The notes under the pieces are model-generated. The model was not told the DNA's origin. It did no database searches and worked only from the letters and a program-made list of their open reading frames with translations. Source: a virus. Taken from it: a DNA stretch of 29,557 nucleotides. Positions 6,196-11,839 of the stretch are shown piece after piece; position 1 is the stretch's first letter; the number at the start of each line of letters is the position of its first letter. The stretch is taken from IMG/VR virus record IMGVR_UViG_3300020469_000174, positions 1 to 29,557 of that record, one strand, 5' to 3'. A program made the position numbers and the translations under genes.

Positions 6196-6413
6196 TAATG
6201 GAAACTATACCTGTTATGGAAAACCCTGAAACAGATTACGATTGTTTTGTGTGGTGTGGTGTTGTAGCTATCACTTGCACAAACGAACAGACGCACACAT
6301 TCTTTGAAGCTAGGTTTAAGGAAATTGGTGAAAATTTAGATGAACTCTCAATTGCTAGAGGCAAGAAAGAAATTTTAAAAATAGTAGATGCAATATCTCA
6401 GGAGTATTCATGA
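6192..6413 (+). CDS. Early hypothetical protein, 73 aa
   Basis: The start is ATGATAATGG, so either the ATG at 6192 or the second Met two codons later is possible; GGAG lies about ten bases upstream. The sequence has a hydrophobic Cys-containing strand (DCFVWCGVVAITCTNEQ) and a helical C-terminus. No signal peptide. It is too polar at both ends to be a confident membrane protein. Family not recognised. Confidence 0.6.
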   Translation: MIMETIPVMENPETDYDCFVWCGVVAITCTNEQTHTFFEARFKEIGENLDELSIARGKKEILKIVDAISQEYS

Positions 6414-6607
6414 CAACTTATTTAGGACAAATATCCGAATTTACGATTGACCACAATAAATCTTTGAAAGAAAACTTTGATGCATATATTGCAGAAGTGA
6501 ACCGTGAAAGATATGCGAATGAAGGACTTTGTTCAAACAATTATAGGCCTGTGAGCCGTATGGAAGCCGTAGACTTCTTCATAAAGTATTGTGGGAGAAA
6601 AAGATGA
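6410..6607 (+). CDS. Early hypothetical protein, 65 aa
   Basis: This ATGA-coupled gene has AGGAG upstream. The product is small and soluble with a Ser/Tyr/Asn-rich middle (NEGLCSNNYRPVSRMEAVDFF) and a basic end (YCGRKR). No motif I recognise. It overlaps the next start by four bases. Confidence 0.6.
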   Translation: MTTYLGQISEFTIDHNKSLKENFDAYIAEVNRERYANEGLCSNNYRPVSRMEAVDFFIKYCGRKR

Positions 6608-6837
6608 GTAAAACCTTATTAGAAAGCAGAGCCTCACATGAAAATGGAAAGCCTATGGTCTTGCTCAAACAAAGTGGTAAGCAATATTATGTTTACACCC
6701 TTAACCACCAGGGCGACCATTATGAAGCTTTTAGATCAGGAGGTTGTTACGATCCTATAACTAAATATAAATCGTATGATGAAGCACGTGCTAAGTTTCT
6801 ACAAAAAGCTATGTTATATATCGAAGGTGGCTTTTAA
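6604..6837 (+). CDS. Early hypothetical protein, 77 aa
   Basis: The ATG at 6604 is ATGA-coupled and follows GGGAG; an in-frame start at 6589 is less likely. The sequence resembles a small beta-rich domain (GKPMVLLKQSGKQYYVYTL then HQGDHYEAFRSGG) with a C-terminal helix (YDEARAKFLQKAMLYI). No recognised family. Its stop is coupled (TAATG) to a 23-codon reading frame. Confidence 0.65.
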   Translation: MSKTLLESRASHENGKPMVLLKQSGKQYYVYTLNHQGDHYEAFRSGGCYDPITKYKSYDEARAKFLQKAMLYIEGGF

Positions 6838-6908
6838 TGATCTTAGATATCTTGTTAATTATTCTGATTGCTGGTCTTGTTTCTTTTGGGGAACGTCCTG
6901 AGGACTAA
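6837..6908 (+). CDS. 23-aa candidate membrane micropeptide
   Basis: An ATG at 6837 overlaps the upstream TAA (TAATG) and opens a 23-codon frame: MILDILLIILIAGLVSFG followed by ERPED. The first 18 residues form a single hydrophobic helix; the tail is charged. The last 50 bp lie antisense over the 3' end of the small terminase gene. Coupling and composition favour a real small membrane protein, but so short a frame can occur by chance. Confidence 0.45.
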   Translation: MILDILLIILIAGLVSFGERPED

Positions 6909-7431
6909 CGACAAGATCTTTTGAATCAACCTCAATTAACTCCGTAGTCATGAGTTGCTTGAGGCGATTTTCTACCTCTTCTCTAGACATCTGATCTATC
7001 TTGCCAAATCTTACTTCCTTCTTCTCAACAACCAGGCCCCCGACTTTCAGCAAAGAATTCTGGGCAGCTATGGCAGCATTAAAAGATCCCGACTTTAAAG
7101 CTTCGTCCCGAATGTCGTAGAGATCTTGAACAGCCCTGTCATGATTTAACTCATACTTTTTTTTTACTTCCGACATCAAGATATTAAATTCCTGTTTAAC
7201 CTTAGGATTTTTCATCAGCTGATAAGAAGCTTGTCTAGGATCTTTGTATCCCGACATTCTGGCTGCTTCTGTCAAAGATAGCCTGGGATTGTTAACTGCT
7301 GTCCAACAGAACATCTTTTGTCTACGATTTAAGTCGCTGTCGTCAAAAAACTCTATTGGTGGTATCTTTTCAGCAGAGATAGTTTCTTTGTATTCCGTTG
7401 AAGGTTTTGGTGGATTAATGGTTTTGTTCAT
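6859..7431 (-). CDS. Terminase small subunit (Terminase_2-like)
   Basis: This 190-aa protein would recognise phage DNA and load the large terminase for packaging. The N-terminal half has the usual HTH signature: NRRQKMFCWTAVNNPRLS, LTEAARMSGY, then QASYQLMKNPKVKQEF. This matches the family pattern of a RQ...F start, TEAA..AGY and LL.NPKV. The central helices fit the oligomerisation region. The large subunit is not next to it, which is unusual, and must lie outside the window. Its ATG overlaps the stop of the 49-aa gene upstream (ATGA), so both are expressed from the promoter near 7586-7614. Confidence 0.8.
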   Translation of the reverse strand: MNKTINPPKPSTEYKETISAEKIPPIEFFDDSDLNRRQKMFCWTAVNNPRLSLTEAARMSGYKDPRQASYQLMKNPKVKQEFNILMSEVKKKYELNHDRAVQDLYDIRDEALKSGSFNAAIAAQNSLLKVGGLVVEKKEVRFGKIDQMSREEVENRLKQLMTTELIEVDSKDLVVSPQDVPQKKQDQQSE

Positions 7432-7577
7432 CCTTGGCCCCTATATATTTTGTGGCTCCGTCTTAGATTTTTGTTCATGCAAGATGTTCCTAAGTTACGC
7501 CTGCCAATGGATGTCTTTTTGCCTCTGACACCACATACAGGAACATGTGCTTTACTGTTGGTCCATTTGGTAGCCAT
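7428..7577 (-). CDS. 49-aa basic protein upstream of small terminase
   Basis: This short frame (start MATKWTNSKAHVPVCGVRGK, end KIYRGQG) is very basic, with a Lys/Arg-rich middle and two Cys. Its stop overlaps the terminase start as ATGA. A promoter-like -10 lies only eight bases before its ATG and there is no Shine-Dalgarno, suggesting a near-leaderless mRNA. Basic charge and coupling to the terminase suggest a DNA-binding or packaging-related role, which is inference only. Confidence 0.6.
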   Translation of the reverse strand: MATKWTNSKAHVPVCGVRGKKTSIGRRNLGTSCMNKNLRRSHKIYRGQG

Positions 7578-7849
7578 TATTGCGAATTATAGAATTACAA
7601 TTTGTAGAAGTAAAGTATAGAAAAATAATTATCGTGTCTTAGATGCACGAAACCCTACTTATCTCAATAAGTATAGATAGGAATTTACAGCAGCTCAAAC
7701 CACAAGTCAAGAGAGCAGTTATAAATAATTATAAATTCTTTCTTACCCTAGTGACAAAAATAAAAAAAATAAAAAAATAGTCTAGCCCTTTGTTTATCAA
7801 TGTTTCCGATGTCACGTTATTTATGACAAAAATAGGACAAAAATAAGAT
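7578..7849. other. 272-bp A/T-rich intergenic region with repeats
   Basis: No ORF is supported here. It holds the leftward promoter, the hairpin TACTTAT-CTCA-ATAAGTA (7656-7673), an A-tract block (about 7755-7790), and three copies of GACAAAAATA (7753-7762, 7825-7834, 7836-7845). On the minus strand the A-tracts read as long T-runs downstream of the gene at 7850, which may end its transcript, though no strong stem precedes them. Confidence 0.5.
7586..7614 (-). promoter_or_regulatory. Leftward promoter for 49-aa gene and terminase
   Basis: On the minus strand TTTACT (7614-7609), 17 bp, then a perfect TATAAT (7591-7586). The predicted start site falls within about two bases of the ATG at 7577, so the transcript would be almost leaderless. 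A weaker upstream candidate, TTGACT-17-TAAATT, lies near 7688-7715 on the same strand. Confidence 0.6.
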
Positions 7850-8359
7850 CTAATCATCAAAGTCTAAGGGCCGTAAATCTCCCTTGCTGTCATGTTTAGT
7901 GAAATCGTTACGATCTTCAGGAAATTCTGACATTCTATTGTAAGAAAATTTAAATTCATTACTTTTTTGTATGGCTTCTGTTAACACTTCAGCAGATATG
8001 TTGCCTCTAGGTTCACAAACCTCATCATGTGTTGTGTAAGAAATACCGAGAGCACCCTTTGATAAAAATTCATCATCTCCCAATAATTCGTCTTTTTTAG
8101 TGCTGATCTTTTTTTTTCTTTGCGCTGTTAGGTCTTGATTGCTTTTCAGCCAACAACGATAACCTTCTTTGTCGATCAACCTTCTTGTAGTGTAAGCGTA
8201 ATTCAATTTAGCGCAGTAAGCTGCAAATGCATTTCGTTCAGAAAAAGTCTCTACAACTATACTGTCTCCAGGTTTCATTTTTAATATTACCTGGCCCAAC
8301 TCAGTTTGTTCTATTTTGCCTTTAGGGACCTTTACGTTCTCTTCTATTTTGTACTTCAT
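7850..8359 (-). CDS. Phage protein with GDS-type N-terminal domain
   Basis: The 169-aa product starts with MKYKIEENVKVP, then ILKMKPGDSIVVE and a helix with AFAAYCAKLNYAYTTRRL, ending GYRCWLKSN. From memory, this arrangement (short beta strand, M..GDS, helix, TRR, R.W) is common in small uncharacterised phage and prophage proteins that may bind DNA. The C-terminal ~95 residues are an added acidic/basic extension of unknown role. There is no Shine-Dalgarno; the ATG is six bases after TGCTATAAT, so the mRNA is probably leaderless. Confidence 0.65.
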   Translation of the reverse strand: MKYKIEENVKVPKGKIEQTELGQVILKMKPGDSIVVETFSERNAFAAYCAKLNYAYTTRRLIDKEGYRCWLKSNQDLTAQRKKKISTKKDELLGDDEFLSKGALGISYTTHDEVCEPRGNISAEVLTEAIQKSNEFKFSYNRMSEFPEDRNDFTKHDSKGDLRPLDFDD

Positions 8360-8365
8360 ATTTTA

Positions 8366-8374
8366 ATTATAGCA
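8366..8374 (-). promoter_or_regulatory. Extended -10 promoter directly before 8359 start
   Basis: TGCTATAAT on the minus strand (8374-8366) is a full extended -10 element with a perfect TATAAT, followed by six bases and the ATG at 8359. No good -35 is needed or seen. Start of transcription is predicted at or next to the A of the ATG. Confidence 0.6.
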
Positions 8375-8455
8375 GAGCATTTTGTCGCTATGGTTGCTCT
8401 GAAACCGCAAGTCCGCCGACTTCTCTTTGAGGAGAGTTATCAATGAGGCGACAAA
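8373..8455 (-). ncRNA. Possible RNA pseudoknot between 8466 and 8359 genes
   Basis: Stem A: TTTGTCGC pairs with GCGACAAA (8448-8455 with 8381-8388), enclosing two hairpins, CTCT/AGAG (8423-8436) and AAGTC/GACTT around GGCG (8409-8422). Stem B: CAGAGCA pairs with TGCTCTG (8373-8379 and 8395-8401). One arm of stem A lies in the loop of stem B, so both stems together form a pseudoknot. All helices are perfect. It overlaps the promoter at 8366-8374, so it would act on read-through RNA from the upstream genes. Confidence 0.4.
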
Positions 8456-8465
8456 GTAAAAACCG

Positions 8466-8714
8466 TTAAATACCGTTCTTATACATGTCACAAGACATGT
8501 CGTAATGTAAATCAAAAGTTGTGCAATCCCATTCTGCTTCAACCTTATCGATCTTTTGGCCCGTGCTTCGATATACATACTCAGCATAATTACTACAAAG
8601 TTCCTCTGTAGATTCGTAACCGTCATCAAATGCTTTTTCAAACGCTATAGTTTTTTTTAGGTTTTGTAAAAGCTGTTCTTCTTCTGCTTGATGCCATCTA
8701 CTGCTTGCGCTCAT
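8466..8714 (-). CDS. Hypothetical acidic protein, 82 aa
   Basis: The start is set at the ATG at 8714 (MSASSRWHQ), which has AGAGG at good spacing; a longer frame from 8753 lacks one. The product is acidic and helical with four Cys-containing positions late in the chain (CTTFDLHYDMSCDMY). A different-frame ORF over the same DNA is taken as a shadow. It overlaps the upstream gene by 17 bp. Family not recognised. Confidence 0.65.
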   Translation of the reverse strand: MSASSRWHQAEEEQLLQNLKKTIAFEKAFDDGYESTEELCSNYAEYVYRSTGQKIDKVEAEWDCTTFDLHYDMSCDMYKNGI

Positions 8715-8907
8715 CTTTACCTCTTTGTGTTTCGACAATACGTGTAAGAACATTTGCCATGTGGGTCTGCTGTTCAGAAGGTAGATTAGATAAATCTTTT
8801 ATACAATCCACCAACTGCGTAGTTGTTTGTGACAAATCAGCCGCTATGTTTTCTAAATGGGCCATTTGTTCTGTCACAACAGGAGTTAAATTTCTGTTTA
8901 TTTTCAT
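8698..8907 (-). CDS. Small helical hypothetical protein, first of leftward operon
   Basis: The ATG at 8907 (MKINRNLTPVV) is chosen over 8931 because a promoter -10 (TATTAT, 8922-8917) lies between the two. The 69-aa product is a helical, amphipathic protein with a long central helix (EQMAHLENIAADLSQTTTQLV). It has no Shine-Dalgarno and only nine bases between the -10 and the ATG, so a leaderless mRNA is likely. No known family. Confidence 0.65.
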   Translation of the reverse strand: MKINRNLTPVVTEQMAHLENIAADLSQTTTQLVDCIKDLSNLPSEQQTHMANVLTRIVETQRGKDERKQ

Positions 8908-8912
8908 AATAC

Positions 8913-8945
8913 TTGAATAATAAAACAACATAAACTAAAATGCAA
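8913..8945. promoter_or_regulatory. Overlapping face-to-face promoters, exonuclease vs leftward operon
   Basis: Plus strand: TTGAAT (8913-8918), 17 bp, TAAAAT (8936-8941). Minus strand: TTGCAT (8945-8940), 17 bp, TATTAT (8922-8917). Each -35 overlaps the other's -10 by one or two bases, so the two polymerases cannot bind together. The rightward mRNA would have about a 30-nt leader with GAGG; the leftward one almost none. Confidence 0.5.
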
Positions 8946-8978
8946 CTACTGACTGTAAATATAAATAATGAGGATATT

Positions 8979-9848
8979 ATGAATCAATTACCAGAAAGCT
9001 TAAACAAATACGATCACCACGTTATGGGGGACGCAATTTATTTTCCTGCCATATCAAACCACGACTATCACAACTCTGCAGGAATATCATCCACAACTAT
9101 TAGAAAGTTTGGTGTTTCAGAACTACATGCCATTAAAGAAGAAATGGAGCATACACCAGCCCTAAGATTTGGGTCCGCTGCACATTCATATATTGTTGAA
9201 GGAGAGCAAGCCTTTTTGAATGAAGTAGCCATTATCTCTGGCAGCATGTATTCTGCCGCTAATAAAGAAACTGTAGCTGAATGCGCTGAGAAAGGCATAA
9301 CTTGTATAAGCCCAAAAGATTTTGAAACTATCAAAGCCATGAAAGAAAATATGATTCCGTATGGAGATAAATTATTACACCCAACAGAAAATGAATACCC
9401 AAGCCATGATTTTACTTATCCATACGAGAGGGCCCTCTTCTGGTATGAAGACGACATACTCTGTAAGTTAAAAGCAGACGTTGTAAGGCATCCAGATACC
9501 CCTATGCACGATCCAAAAGATGTTATCGTGGTAGATTATAAAACTACTAAATCATGTAACCCAGACTCTTTTCTAACCTCAGTCAGACAATACGGCTATC
9601 ATTACCAAGCCGCTTGGTACACAAGAGGTTTTGAAAAAGCTGGATTCAATGTCAAAGAATTTATCTTTGTAGCTCAAGAAAAAAAATCACCTTATGCCAC
9701 CAAGGTATTCAAAATAGATACAGGTGACTTAGAAAAATATTGGATAGAACTAGAATATACTTTAGCTAATTACGGTAAATATAAAAATGGCTTAGTTGAA
9801 GATTTACAAACTTATAACTGTCCTAATGTTATTGAGCTAGATCTATGA
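8979..9848 (+). CDS. RecE-like PD-(D/E)XK exonuclease
   Basis: The start is the ATG at 8979 (MNQLPESLNK, 289 aa) with GAGG upstream; an in-frame ATG at 8940 overlaps the promoter. Signatures of the RecE/exodeoxyribonuclease VIII-like PD-(D/E)XK family are present: H69 in GSAAHSYIVEG, D167 in KLKADVV, D186 and K188 in VVDYKTT, and Q200 in YHYQAAWY. It would resect double-stranded ends 5'-3' for single-strand annealing recombination or concatemer formation, together with the Sak4-like ATPase and DUF669 protein encoded at 10232-11440. The downstream gene is coupled by ATGA. Confidence 0.85.
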   Translation: MNQLPESLNKYDHHVMGDAIYFPAISNHDYHNSAGISSTTIRKFGVSELHAIKEEMEHTPALRFGSAAHSYIVEGEQAFLNEVAIISGSMYSAANKETVAECAEKGITCISPKDFETIKAMKENMIPYGDKLLHPTENEYPSHDFTYPYERALFWYEDDILCKLKADVVRHPDTPMHDPKDVIVVDYKTTKSCNPDSFLTSVRQYGYHYQAAWYTRGFEKAGFNVKEFIFVAQEKKSPYATKVFKIDTGDLEKYWIELEYTLANYGKYKNGLVEDLQTYNCPNVIELDL

Positions 9849-10069
9849 GCAAAAAAATAGATATGGTAAATACACCACCTCATTACACTATGGGATCAAT
9901 AGAGTGTATTGATGCTATCAAAGAAGCTCTAGGGCCAGAAGGTTTCAAATCTTGGTGCCAGGGTAACGCTATGAAATATCTATGGCGCTACAAGCACAAA
10001 GGTTCTGGAATACAAGATTTAGAAAAAAGTATATTTTATATCAATAGAATTATTCAACAGCTTAAATAA
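9845..10069 (+). CDS. DUF3310 (SaV-like) protein
   Basis: The 74-aa product matches the DUF3310 pattern: NTPPHYT, SIECIDAIKEALG, GNAMKYLWRYKHKG and a final DLEKSIFYINRII. The family is widespread in phages, often near nucleotide-metabolism or recombination genes. It is sometimes labelled a nucleotide kinase, but there is no P-loop here and I do not support that. Coupling to the exonuclease (ATGA) suggests co-expression. A hairpin follows one base after the stop. Confidence 0.85.
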   Translation: MSKKIDMVNTPPHYTMGSIECIDAIKEALGPEGFKSWCQGNAMKYLWRYKHKGSGIQDLEKSIFYINRIIQQLK

Positions 10070-10091
10070 GTAAGGGGCCTAAGCCCCTTAC
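10070..10091 (+). terminator. Perfect 9-bp hairpin after DUF3310 gene
   Basis: GTAAGGGGC (10070-10078) pairs with GCCCCTTAC (10083-10091) around CTAA. The stem is strong but no T-run follows, so it may terminate weakly, stabilise the mRNA 3' end or act with other factors. It lies just past the stop codon. Confidence 0.5.
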
Positions 10092-10175
10092 GAATACTAT
10101 GAAAATGGAGAAACTTTATCCTTACTTACGATCAAAAAAAGATAAAATCAAACTAAATTATACATAATAATGTAC

Positions 10176-10208
10176 AAAAAAAAAGCCTGCCAACTAAATG
10201 ACAGGCTT
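10176..10208 (-). terminator. Intrinsic terminator for leftward DUF669/ATPase operon
   Basis: Read leftward, AAGCCTGTCA pairs with TGGCAGGCTT (ten pairs, one G-U) around a six-base loop, followed by a run of T on the minus strand (A-run 10176-10184 on plus). It is a textbook rho-independent terminator 24 bp past the stop of the gene at 10232. Confidence 0.85.
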
Positions 10209-10231
10209 AATCGTAAAATCCTTTTAAGTAA

Positions 10232-10702
10232 TTAACTACCTAAAGATGGCTTGACCCCAACGGCAGGGCTAACAGCCTGACCAGATCCTACGTTTGCATT
10301 TTCAGAAGCAAGATAACCCTTAACGTTTGTGTATTCTTTTACACTACCGTCAGGTTGATCAACCTTCCTGGTGCCTATTACAACTCTGAGCAGCTTGCCC
10401 ACAAGCTCTTCTTTTTTATCAGGATAATCATCTAATCCTGTTGCTAATATAAGTTGTGAAAATATTTTGTTAGAAACTTGTTTAGCTTCTTCTCTGCTAT
10501 GCCACAAATTGTAATATTCTGTTTGGTCATAATATTGACCACCTGCTAATTCAAAAATAACTTTAAGGGCCTTGTCCCCTGCTTGTGTTGTATGATTTTC
10601 AACACTATTTATTTTTGCTTCATGTACACCTTTCGGTGCTACCGTTTTTTCTGATGCAGTTTCTGCATCCTTAAAAAAATCTACTCCGCTAAAATCGCTC
10701 AT
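10232..10702 (-). CDS. DUF669-family protein, probable single-strand DNA-binding partner
   Basis: The 156-aa product fits DUF669: APKGVHEAKINSVE, then ALKVIFELAGGQYYDQTEYYNLWH, then a helix SNKIFSQLILATGLD, then LVGKLLRVVIGTRK. The C-terminus is Gly/Ala/Ser/Pro-rich and probably flexible. In many phages this family lies beside Sak4/RecA-like ATPases and is thought to act as an SSB-like recombination partner, exactly the arrangement here. It abuts the ATPase gene and shares its promoter. Confidence 0.75.
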   Translation of the reverse strand: MSDFSGVDFFKDAETASEKTVAPKGVHEAKINSVENHTTQAGDKALKVIFELAGGQYYDQTEYYNLWHSREEAKQVSNKIFSQLILATGLDDYPDKKEELVGKLLRVVIGTRKVDQPDGSVKEYTNVKGYLASENANVGSGQAVSPAVGVKPSLGS

Positions 10703-11440
10703 TTATTCCTCCTCATTTACAATTTTATCAACTGGTGCTACGCCCACTTCTTTACTAAAACCAAGCTTTCTAATCACGTTAGCAATATTTGGTTCTTCTA
10801 AAGGTTCTAACTTTCCAGACCTATCCTTACAGACATAACCTTCAGCTAATGTCGTTTGGAACCATCTAGTATGTACAGATTTTCCTTCACTATCAGTTTG
10901 TTCCATGACTCTCAAACATAACACCTCATCAAAAAAATAAGGTATAGACTGGCCCAACTGTTTACCAATCATTTTAGGTTGAAAGAACCAGGTCCCTTCG
11001 TTATTTTCTTTAGCCATTTTACAAACAAAGATGACATGCATAGGTAAGTCCCTAAACATTCTCATTACGTTAGTGCAGGCATTTTGTACATTGCCGTATG
11101 CTTTAAGAGCATTCTTATTAATATTAAGTTCATGCTCTAAAAGGATCTCTGACATTTCGGAAATTGAGTCTAAACAAACAGTATCATAGTCGTGTTCGCC
11201 TGCTTTCAATTCACCATACACTTGGTTTAATTCTTCATAGCTTTTTATTTCTATAGCATCAACGTTCTCTTTATCACGAATAGATAGAAGTCCTGCTTCC
11301 ATGCTTATTACAAGCACTTTACCAGGAGCCGTTGAGCATGCATATGTTTTACCTGCACCAGATTCTCCATAAACTAGGATCTTAGCTCCTTGCTTATTTA
11401 CCAACTGATCAGGTTTAACTACATTATTTAAAATACTCAT
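10703..11440 (-). CDS. Sak4-like RecA-fold recombination ATPase
   Basis: This 245-aa protein has Walker A GESGAGKT (about residues 25-32) and a Walker B strand YDTVCLDSISE (D about 91), followed by helices as in phage AAA_24/Sak4-type ATPases. That family is thought to promote single-strand annealing with an SSB. It pairs with the DUF669 gene downstream and, functionally, with the RecE-like exonuclease. The ATG at 11440 has GAGGGA upstream and a leftward promoter TTGACA-16-TATGAT. Confidence 0.8.
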   Translation of the reverse strand: MSILNNVVKPDQLVNKQGAKILVYGESGAGKTYACSTAPGKVLVISMEAGLLSIRDKENVDAIEIKSYEELNQVYGELKAGEHDYDTVCLDSISEMSEILLEHELNINKNALKAYGNVQNACTNVMRMFRDLPMHVIFVCKMAKENNEGTWFFQPKMIGKQLGQSIPYFFDEVLCLRVMEQTDSEGKSVHTRWFQTTLAEGYVCKDRSGKLEPLEEPNIANVIRKLGFSKEVGVAPVDKIVNEEE

Positions 11441-11458
11441 ATGATTTCCCTCATAAGA

Positions 11459-11476
11459 TTGACATGATCATATCAA
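11459..11476. promoter_or_regulatory. 18-bp palindromic operator candidate
   Basis: TTGACATGATCATATCAA is a palindrome with a single mismatched base pair (position 5 versus 14). It covers the rightward -35 and the leftward -10, so a bound dimer would block both promoters. The adjacent HTH gene (11516) is the obvious candidate to bind it. Confidence 0.6.
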
Positions 11477-11494
11477 AGGGTTACGATTTGTCAA
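11459..11494. promoter_or_regulatory. Face-to-face promoters of recombination and replication operons
   Basis: Plus strand: TTGACA (11459-11464), 17 bp, TACGAT (11482-11487). Minus strand: TTGACA (11494-11489), 16 bp, TATGAT (11472-11467). Both have consensus -35 elements and point away from each other through overlapping DNA, so they compete for polymerase. Leaders of about 20-25 nt with GGAGG or GAGGGA follow on each side. Confidence 0.7.
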
Positions 11495-11515
11495 TATAAA
11501 TAATGGAGGAAATTT

Positions 11516-11839
11516 ATGTCAGACAATAATGTTTGGTATGTTAATTACTGTCATAGGATAGAAAAAATTAACAACAGGCGTGTTAAGGACCTTAAAAACA
11601 AAGGGTATGAACCACTTTATGCAGATAAAGAAGTAAAACCATATTCTTTGAAAGAAATGATCAAACACATAGGTATGGAAACAGCGGCTGATCTTTTTGG
11701 AGTATCACTATCTTCAATAAAATCTTGGCGTTGGGGTTATAGAAGACCAAGTATCGAGCAAGCAAAAAAGATAATAGCAGCAACCAACGGAAAATTAGAT
11801 TACGAATCAATTTATGGTTGTCCAAATGAAATAAAATAG
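11516..11839 (+). CDS. HTH transcriptional regulator, Cro-like
   Basis: The 107-aa protein has a helix-turn-helix in its second half: MIKHIGMETAADLFGVS, LSSIKSWRWGYRRPS, IEQAKKIIAATNG. The turn and the RRPS following the recognition helix resemble Cro/YdaS-type repressors. GGAGG precedes the ATG. It is first in the long rightward operon and next to an 18-bp palindrome between divergent promoters, so it likely controls the switch between the leftward recombination genes and its own operon. The N-terminal 45 residues are not recognised. Confidence 0.7.
   Translation: MSDNNVWYVNYCHRIEKINNRRVKDLKNKGYEPLYADKEVKPYSLKEMIKHIGMETAADLFGVSLSSIKSWRWGYRRPSIEQAKKIIAATNGKLDYESIYGCPNEIK

Noticed and set aside
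8363-8641. 92-aa minus-strand ORF overlapping the 8466-8714 gene
   Set aside because: It is frame-shifted over a better-supported gene, lacks a ribosome site and would run through the structured region 8373-8455.
9845-10069. Nucleotide kinase label for the DUF3310 protein
   Set aside because: There is no P-loop or kinase motif; only the DUF3310 family pattern is supported.
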